From: Sinohyriopsis cumingii
Lineage: Eukaryota > Mollusca > Bivalvia > Unionida > Unionidae
NCBI GenBank assembly: GCA_028554795.2
Contig: CM068824.1
Location: forward strand, 156,345,789-156,409,788
Length of the DNA stretch: 64,000 nucleotides
Direction: 5' to 3'
The position numbers and the translations under genes were made by a program. Each line of letters opens with the position of its first letter. Position 1 is the stretch's first letter. The notes below the pieces were generated by a model. It worked only from the letters and a program-made list of their open reading frames with translations. It did no database searches and had not been told where the DNA came from. Shown piece by piece: positions 54,736-64,000 of this stretch.

Positions 54736-56815
54736 CATATATGATGGCAGATCAGCATAATTTGTCCAATAACGGAAAGACCGTATGCCAGGATGCTTTG
54801 TTTCAATGATGGTCAAATTCTGTTATATAATTTTCAGACAAAGTTGCATAAATCTTTTTATTTTAGAAATGGATTGCCATTATTTGTACAAATCTGAAAA
54901 TTGGTCAAAGTGAGTTAGCACATTCTGAAAAGTCGTTTAAATACTTACTTTTGGTAAATGGTGACCATAGACAGATTGGCATTAAAGGTCTTCATGTCAG
55001 TATGCATTTTATCAAGACCGGTCAAATTTTATAAATCACTTTGGGAAATGTTGTTTAAAGGTTTCTCTATGGCAGTCATAGTTGATGGTATATCAGAATA
55101 GTTTTGTATCAATCTTAACACCAAATTAATTCAAAATTTTACTTGCGGATTTCGAGAAATTTAAAATAGTAATTATAGACATACATGCAATGCACAATTC
55201 CAAAGCCACACCATAAGCTCAAATGCCCTTCAGCCAGGTAAGCTAAAACCAAAAACAGAAAAAAAATTATTTAGAGTTTGACCACTACATAGAAGATGCA
55301 CATCATGATAAGAGCTTGCTTTTAACTTAATCGATGCTCAAAGTACCATCTAGTGTCCAAATATTTGGAGTATCTCATTTTTGCAAAGTCAGCTTAAGCA
55401 AACGTTCAACATAGTTATAATTTTGACATCCTTGCATATATCTTTGTATGTCTGAACCCTAGATTACCTCAAATGTTTAAGTCTTTTTATGTGGTAAATT
55501 TTGTCCATAGAGTCATGTGACTTGGTTGTGAATACATCTTGATGTGTACAACACCAGTTTACCAAAACCTCAAGGGTGGGATCAACAACAACAGACCACG
55601 GCCAGCATTTTGTTTCACTTCATTTTTTCCACTTGACCATTATTTGACTTTACACTGCATAATATTCCCAAGTAAATGCAGGCTATGCCACCCATGACAA
55701 CACTAGAGCAATTTACACTAGTTGCTGAAAGTTTTTGTCAAATTAATTTAAAATAAAGGTTAAATATTAACTCATTGGTTTGTGCTTCCCAATCAGGTTA
55801 AACTACATATTAACTTACTGAAAGGTACAACCAATGCCAATGGTCTGCAGTGGTCCCCATGCTGAACAACTCTCTCCATCCTAATGAGTGACCACTTGCA
55901 ATTGATGGCCAGAATCCTTTTGCATCGCCAATCTGATATTAAAAACTTACCCCTCTGGGAAAGTCACCCCTTTAATGCAGCCAGCATATTACTGCACAAA
56001 ATGTCCAACTTACTCCTAAATAGTGATTGCATATTGGGGTTTAAAGATCGAAATCTTTCATTTTCCGATTTCTAAACTGACAATGATATTTATTCTACTG
56101 GCATCTGAACTGTGAATTGCAGAAATTAATAAATCCACAACCCAAACACCTGTAATTTGTTACAGCATGACAATTAAGTACCTTATTGTAATCCATACAA
56201 AAATGCATGCAATTAATCACACTATCCGTAAAAAAAATCTTCCTTAGTAGTCAGGCTTTGTGATTCTAGAAACTACAGGCTATTATTACTGCCAATAACT
56301 TTCAAGATGACAAAAGCCTGCCGCTGAGAAAAACATTGCTGTTCAGCTCATGCCAGTCACCTCAAAGTAAAATGGCATGCTAGCCTTCTTGGCCTTGCTT
56401 GCATATATTACAAAACATGATGGACAGGGTAGCAAACTGTGTACATTTGATCATATAAATGGTTCACTAACTTTGTAAACACAACACATTTTGTATAAAA
56501 TTAGTTTGACAGCTGTCTAGTCACTTAAGACAGTCTACAGAAAGATGAGACAAAAGCTATGAGAAGCAGAAAGTTGACAAAATTTGATAAAGTTTTCATT
56601 CCTAATGTTTTTCAAGGACTAATGTGTTCAAATTTCCCATCGTGACAGATGATTGAATTTAAATATTACTAAGAGTTATGGAAAATTTTGGTGTTTATTC
56701 ATAATTGTTTTAAATTAGTTTGAACATTAGATTTTACCATACTGATTCCATAACATTCTTCCAATATCTGCATGAAACTATTAAATAATAGTTTCATATT
56801 TATTCTGATTTAAAT
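54736..56815. other. Intergenic, nothing recognised
   Basis: AT-rich DNA with no conserved exon. The open frame at 55884-56075 (63 codons) has no recognised domain. Confidence 0.45.
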
Positions 56816-56819
56816 GTAA

Positions 56820-59800
56820 TCATTACTCACATCGTGTTCACATTAAAATGACATTCTGACTGTATATGAAATCATTACTCACATCTCTGTTCACACTAGA
56901 AATGACATTCTGACTTTATATGACATCATTACTCATATTGTGTTCACATTAGAAATGACATTCTGATTCTACATGACATCATTACTCACATCTCTGTTCA
57001 CATCAGAAATGACATTCTGACTTTATATGACATCATTACTCACATCTCTGTTCACATCAGAAATGATATTCTGACTTTATATGACATCATTACTCATATT
57101 GTGTTCACATTAGAAATGACTTTCTGACTTTATATGACATCATTACTCACATCTCTATTCACATTAGAAATGACATTCTGACTTTATGACATCATTACTC
57201 ACATCTCTGTTCACATCAGAAATGACATTCTGACTTTATATGACATCATTACTCATATCTCTGTTCACATTAGAAATGACATTCTGACTTTATATGACAT
57301 CATTACTCACATCTCTGTTCACATCAGAAATGACATTCTGACTTTATATGACATCATTACTCACATCTCTGTTCACATCAGAAATGACATTCTGACTTTA
57401 TATGACATCATTACTCACATCTCTGTTCACATTAGAAATGACATTCTGACTTTATATGACATCATTACTCACATCTCTGTTCACATTAGAAATGACATTC
57501 TGACTTTATATGGCATCATTACTCACATCTCTGTTCACATCAAAAATGACATTCTGACTTTATATAACATCATTACTCACATCTCTGTTCACATCAGAAA
57601 TGACATTCTGACTTTATATGACATCATTACTCATATTGTGTTCACATTAGAAATGACATTCTGACTTTATATGACATCATTACTCACATCTCTGTTCACA
57701 TTAGAAATGACATTCTGACTTTATGACATCATTACTCACATCTCTGTTCACATCAGAAATGACATTCTGACTATATGACATCATTACTCACATCTCTGTT
57801 CACATCAGAAATGACATTCTGACTTTATGACATCATTACTCACATCTCTGTTCACATCAGAAATGACATTCTGACTTTATATGACATCATTACTCACATC
57901 TCTGTTCACATTAGAAATGACATTCTGACTTTATATGACATCATTACTCACATCTCTATTCACATTAGAAATTACATTCTGACTATATGACATCATTACT
58001 CACATCTCTGTTCACATTAGAAATGACATTCTGACTTTATATGACATCATTACTCACATCTCTGTTCACATTAGAAATGACATTCTGACTTTATGACATC
58101 GTTACTCACATCTCTGTTCACATTAGAAATGACATTCTGACTTTATATGACATCATTACTCACATCTCTGTTCACATTAGATATGACATTCTGATTTTAT
58201 ATGACATCATTACTCACATCGTGTTCACATTAAAATGACATTCTGACTTCATATGAAATCATTACTCACATCTCTGTTCACACTAGAAAAGACATTCTGA
58301 CTTTATATGACATCATTACTCACATCTCTGTTCACATTAGATATGACATTCTGATTTTATATGACATCATTACTCACATCGTGTTCACATTAAAATGACA
58401 TTCTGACCTTAAATGAAATCATTACTCACATCTCTGTTCACATTAGAAATGACATTCTGACTTTATATGACATCATTACTCACATCTCTGTTTACATTAG
58501 AAATGGCATTCTGACTTTATGACATCATTACTCACATCTCTGTTCACATTAGAAATGACATTCTGACTTTATATGACATCATTACTCACATCTCTGTTCA
58601 CATTAGATATGACATTCTGATTTTATATGACATCATTACTCACATCGTGTTCACATTAAAATGACATTCTGACTTTATATGAAATCATTATTCATATCTC
58701 TGTTCACACTAGAAAAGACATTCTGACTTTATGACATCATTACTCATATTGTGTTCACATTAGAAATGACATTCTGACTCTACATGACATCATTACTCAC
58801 ATCTCTGTTCACATCAGAAATGACATTCTGACTTTATATGACATTATTACTCACATCTCTGTTCACATTAGAAATGACATTCTGACTTTACATGACATCA
58901 TTACTCACATCTCTGTTCACATTAGAAATGAATTCTGACTTTATATGACATCATTACTCACATCTCTGTTTACATTAGAAATGGCATTCTGACTTTATGA
59001 CATCATTACTCACATCTCTGTTCACATTAGAAATGACATTCTGACTTTATATGACATCATTACTCACATCTCTGTTCACATTAGAAATGACATTCTGACT
59101 ATATGACATCATTACTCACATCTCTGTTCACATTAGAAATGACATTCTGACTTTATATGACATCATTACTCACATCTCTGTTCACATCAGAAATGACATT
59201 CTGACTTTATATGACATCATTACCTCACATCTCTGTTCACATCAGAAATGACATTCTGACTTTATATGACATCATTAACTCACATCTCTGTTCACATCAG
59301 AAATGACATTCTGACTTTATATGACATCATTACTCACATCTCTGTTCACATCAGAAATGACATTCTGACTTTATATGACATCATTACTCACATCTCTGTT
59401 CACATTAGAAATGACATTCTGACTTTATATGACATCATTACTCACATCTCTGTTCACATCAGAAATGACATTCTGACTTTATATGACATCATTACTCACA
59501 TCTCTGTTCACATTAGAAATGACATTCTGACTTTATATGACATCATTACTCACATCTCTGTTCACATTAGAAATGACATTCTGACTTTATATGACATCAT
59601 TACTCACATCTCTGTTCACATCAGAAATGACATTCTGACTTTATATGACATCATTACTCACATCTCTGTTCACATTAGAAATGACATTCTGACTTTATAT
59701 GACATCATTACTCACATCTCTGTTCACATCAGAAATGACATTCTGACTTTATATGACATCATTACTCACATCTCTGTTCACATTAGAAATGACATTCTGA

Positions 59801-60716
59801 CTTTATATGACATCATTACTCACATCTCTGTTCACATTAGAAATGACATTCTGACTTTATATGACATCATTACTCACATCTCTGTTCACATTAGATGTGA
59901 CATTCTGACTTTATATGACATCATTACTCACATCTCTGTTCACATCAGAATGACATTCTGACTATATGACATCATTACTCACATCTCTATTCACATTAGA
60001 AATGACATTCTAACTATATGACATCATTACTCACATCTCTGTTCACATTAGAAATGACATTCTGACTTTATAAGACATCATTACTCACATCTCTGTTCAC
60101 ATTAGAAATGACATTCTGACTTTATATGACATCATTACTCACATCTCTGTTCACATTAGAAATGACATTCTGACTTTATATGACATCATTACTCATATTG
60201 TGTTCACATTAGAAATGACATTCTGACTTTACATGACATCATTACTCACATCTCTGTTCACATCAGAAATGACATTCTGACTTTATATGACATCATTACT
60301 CACATCTCTATTCACATTAGAAATGACATTCTGACTATATGACATCATTACTCACATCTCTGTTCACATCAGAAATGACATTCTGACTTCATATGACATC
60401 ATCACTCACATCTCTGTTCACATTAGAAATGACATTCTGACTTTATATGACATCATTACTCACATCTCTTTTCACATTAGAAATGACATTCTGATTTTAT
60501 ATGACATCATTACTCACATCTTTGTTCACATCAGAAATGACATTCTGACTTTATATGACATCATTACTCACATCTCTGTTCACATTAGAAATGACATTCT
60601 GATTTTATATGACATCATTACTCACATCTTTGTTCACATTAGAAATGACATTCTGGCTTTATATGACATCATTACTCACATCTCTGTTCACATTAGAAAT
60701 CAGATTTGACTTTATT
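56820..60716. repeat. 54-bp satellite array, ~72 copies (3.9 kb)
   Basis: The unit is close to TCACATCTCTGTTCACATTAG plus AAATGACATTCTGAC and TTTATATGACATCATTAC. Variants include TCATATTGTGTTCACATTAG, TCACATCGTGTTCACATTA with a lost A, units lacking ATAT, and C/T at CATCAG/CATTAG. Variant units recur at several distant places, suggesting past block duplications. The centre (59260-59960) is most uniform. Each unit has a TGACATCA ATF/CREB-like word. A 231-codon frame (59266-59961) exists because 54 is 18 codons. Confidence 0.97.
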
Positions 60717-63565
60717 TGTAATCATTATTCACATTTTTGTTATCTCCCTCTAGAAATACCATCTCTCAAAAAAAAATTTTCTGCTGCAGAATACTAGGGG
60801 ACAACTGCTCTTAAAATTAGATTCTAAAGGTTTTACAAAATAGCCGTAGTTTTTAAACCCGTCTTTTTTTTGTTTTTACAAAAGCATTAAAATAAAATAA
60901 ATCCAAAAAAAGGATTGTTTTTTTTTTATTCAATCAATGCACAATTTATATCTTGGTTGGTTTTAATACCATTTTTTACATGACTGGCTATATCATGCTT
61001 TGCTAAGGTGGTTTACACCATATCTAGCCAGGTTTCAAGCTGCATGACTTAATGAAAATATGAAATCAGTTCTTAATTGAAGGACGCTTATTTCTCACAT
61101 CATTTCAGTCAACTATGGCAGTAAAAAGATGTTTGCTACCAATATTAATTAATGATTGATGAAGAAATGATAGCCATATTGAGAAGCACATAAAAGCACA
61201 TGTGCACCTTGAAATTTTCACGCTACCAAACATCCAAACATCAAAGCACATTGTAGTCAGAAAACAAAAGGCATACATGTACATTGTATCAAAATAATGC
61301 AAAAAAATAAAAGTTGATAAGTGACACAAACGACTATTTGATTTATGTGTTCTTGAATATATTTAAATGTATACAGCCAGAAAACAGTAAACAAATAATT
61401 TTAGCACTTTTAAAAAAATATATTTACATGCATTTGATAACATTTGAGGACAAATCAGATAAATGTGTGCAAATACTGATGCAAATTACAAGAGTAAGAT
61501 TTATATTTTGTGCTTCACCTACTTCTTCCTGAATTCAATGTTTTGTCATTTGAACTTTCAGTCTGTTTGTCAATGTGACTCTTCTATTTTTTCTCATATT
61601 TAATGATCTCACAACATCATGTTTCTGTGGTTTATCTTAGGATGTGGTTCAGGCCAAATGAAAACTGCAAACCAATTGTTACAGTTGCGATGTTTCTGAT
61701 TGGAACCAAATTCATGAACAGCTTGTACAACAATAAACTTTCACTTGCACAGTACACCTGCCTACCTCACCTTGCTGGAAGCTCCCTAAAAATATAGGAA
61801 TGGTGGTGGTTGATCCTGACAATGGAATATAAATTACAAAACCAGGTCATGCTGGTTGGAAAGCAGCATCATTTTAGTCTACACATTGTAATGAAACATT
61901 ACAGTACCACCTGCTTATAAGAGGAATCAACAGACAAATCAAAAACTTGAACATACTTTAGTACAGATCATTAGCAGTCTAATGTTGCTTTTTCTCCATT
62001 TATCTGCCACTTGTGGAATGACAGCAAAAAATAAAACATGAAGGGTATTGTGTAAGCTGTGCAGTTCAGAAATTACCCATTATACCACAATATTCAGAGA
62101 AAAAACAGAAACTATTCTAACTGCAATTAAGAAATAATAAAATGTTTAATTTGGTTGGGGTTTCTCTTCCAAAACCCTGTCAAGTAAAAATATTCTTTTT
62201 TGAATCGGCTATTTGTTGGCAGTCAAGAAATTCCTCAAGGTTTAAGCCAATAAATTTCCTAAATGAAAATGAGTCAGATTGATAATGTTTATATTAGCAG
62301 GCTGGGAAAAAAGAAAAGAAAGAAGTAGAAAAAAATTTTGTTGCAAAGATGAAGAAATATTTTTTTTTAAATACAAAATGAAACCAAACAGCTTTTCCTT
62401 CAAAATACATGTCATACTTTTTGTTAGGACACTTCTCGGAACAATCAAAATCCTGGGAAATGTCAACATTTCTCCTGGATATATATTGGAGACTACATCA
62501 ATGAAAATAACACAAATCTAAACAAGCCTATGGTAGGAACTTTACCAGCACAATGTTTTGAGAGTTAGATTTTCTCTGACATTCCAATCTGTGTCAGTGA
62601 AATGAGCCTGGGTAATTATATCTCTAAATCCCAGAAGTATCTGACACCATCTGAGTGGAAGTGTTCTGGTTATCAACTCCAAATACAATGACAATTCTTT
62701 TTTATATTTAATGTTTCTTTTCTGCAAAACACACAACTGATGATACTGAAAAAATTGTGTACACTTTAATTGAACTCTCTGCCTTACCAACCCTTTATCA
62801 TAATGGATTAACAGTTCATTTTATTTTTTTTAAAAACAAGGGGTCCATAACTCCAAACAATGAATGACTAAAGCTTGTTGAAAACAGCTTGTTAGTGTCT
62901 TTAAATGCATCAGACAAATTGTCAAGAAAAAAGGGAAGTAAGGTCCAACATGCCCATTTGTGTGAAACTCAGTATGATATATGTCAGCAAAGCTTTAAGT
63001 GTATTAGACCATCAACTTCAGTCACTCAACCCGCCCCATGTTTCTCTCGTTTTCTCACATCTCTTACACTACACACACAAATATCATTAACATGGAAAAC
63101 AATGGGAAACTAAGAATAATCTCTTGCAGATGTGGTAACAGTGAAATACTTCAGGGTCATCATTAATGTACATTACTTGCCAAAACTTTTAATGTATATT
63201 ACTTGCCAAAACTTTCCAGTGTCCTGATGTAGATTAAACAAGGTCAAATTTGCTCTGTCCATGATATCAAAGTGCATGTGATATGATTTAATGACTGAAG
63301 GGGGTGAGCAGCAGACTTGAACTGTTCATTTTGTTCATTCAAAATACGTATAAAAAGATTAATTTACACAATTCAAACAACAATTCACCAGCGGTCACCC
63401 ACTTTTTACCACCAGAATCCCTTGGCACCATCATAAGTGGCTACATTTTATTATTTAAAAAATAAATATGTGTCCAGAACCAATATTTAATTCATACTGT
63501 AAGGTGAGAAATCAGATTATCTTTCCCAATGTCTGTTTTCCAGATGTCAGGTTTTCATTACTCAA
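60717..63565. other. Intergenic, nothing recognised
   Basis: AT-rich DNA. I searched by eye for exons of known neighbours such as CSPP1 or PPP1R42 and saw none. Small open frames (61603-61797 plus; 62790-62542 minus) carry no motif I can name. Confidence 0.45.
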
Positions 63566-63568
63566 AGA

Positions 63569-63763
63569 AGTTGTTGTTGTTGTTGTTGTTATAGGGTTTA
63601 ACGCCATTTTTCAGCACAAGATAGGCTATATATGGCGGCCAGTATTAATGGTGGAGGAAGAACCTGGGAAAACCACGGAAAGAACCACTGACCCACAAGA
63701 AGCTACCGGCAAGCTTTCTCACATGTCTACTCAAAGAAGTGCTGTCGAAAGTACATGTACCAC
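63569..63763 (-). mobile_element. SINE family B, insertion subfamily, head truncated
   Basis: It starts at (GTT)n and GGTTTAACGCCATTTTTCAG. It carries the same insert as the 52.9-kb copy (TCTACTCAAAGAAGTGCTGT and CGAAAGTACATG) and then stops before the tRNA-like head. Confidence 0.85.
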
Positions 63764-64000
63764 CAAGGTTAGTATTATATATGCCAACGTTTAGAGGAAA
63801 TGGGGTCAGCAATGTTTTGATAGAGTTTGGGCTTCAAAGAGTCAAGAGGGGGGCATATTTTTTCTATAAAAACATTTGTTGTTGTTTTTTTATTATTACA
63901 ACTGGACATAATTGTCAAGATCATAACATGGACAGCATAGGCTAAATATAGATTTTGTAGATTAAAAAATACAGAGAAATTAACCCTGAACAAAACAATA

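Noticed and set aside
56820-60716. 54-bp array as CRISPR or as a repeat-protein gene
   Set aside because: No spacers; frames are broken by frequent shortened units except in the uniform centre; no codon bias or flanking exons.
62542-62790. 82-codon minus-strand frame with a TLPLRWCQILLGFRD stretch
   Set aside because: No domain recognised; adjacent splice sites and conserved context are lacking.
44605-64000. CSPP1 or PPP1R42 expected from human synteny
   Set aside because: I looked for exon-like conserved blocks on both strands and saw none; they may lie beyond the window or have moved.

Overview
The window is animal nuclear DNA: AT-rich, with small exons separated by long introns that follow the GT-AG rule, abundant microsatellites and satellites, tRNA-derived SINEs and decayed DNA transposons. 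Protein matches and repeat style suggest an invertebrate, probably a lophotrochozoan and possibly a mollusc; this is an inference. No tRNA, rRNA, CRISPR array or bacterial-type operon was found.

Two conserved genes sit head to head around a gap of about 370 bp (26,629-26,996). On the minus strand, nine exons (26,628 down to 1,311) encode the N-terminal ~320 residues of a BIG1/BIG2-type ARF guanine-nucleotide exchange factor (ARFGEF1/2 family). The gene runs off the left edge, so the Sec7 catalytic domain is not in the window. On the plus strand, seven exons (26,997-44,604) encode a complete 333-residue COP9 signalosome subunit 5 (COPS5/CSN5/JAB1) with an intact JAMM metalloprotease site. All exon phases join without a gap. 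In human, COPS5 and ARFGEF1 are close neighbours on chromosome 8q13, so this looks like old microsynteny, here with a shared promoter region.

Layout: 1-26.6 kb holds the ARFGEF exons and introns with 83-, 39-, 15/88- and 47-bp tandem arrays, SINEs, a pogo/Tigger-like element (14.35-16.6 kb), a DIRS-type tyrosine recombinase remnant (20.8-21.1 kb) and two opposed short telomere-like tracts (22.2 and 25.7 kb). The stretch 27-35.3 kb is COPS5 intron 1, with palindromes next to exon 1, a nearly whole but dead hAT transposon (30.68-33.40 kb) and a Tigger-like deletion derivative (33.76 kb). COPS5 exons 2-7 occupy 35.3-44.6 kb. From 44.6 to 64 kb I find no convincing host gene: there is a second Tigger-like derivative, a 45-bp array, a cluster of SINEs, a ~32-bp array and a 3.9-kb satellite of 54-bp units.

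The two genes are unrelated in pathway (Golgi/endosome ARF activation; cullin deneddylation) and are linked only by position. I found no new multi-gene system. The best leads are the divergent promoter with its synteny, the hAT element, the 88-bp higher-order repeat, the SINE chimera and insertion subfamily, and the palindromes beside COPS5 exon 1.
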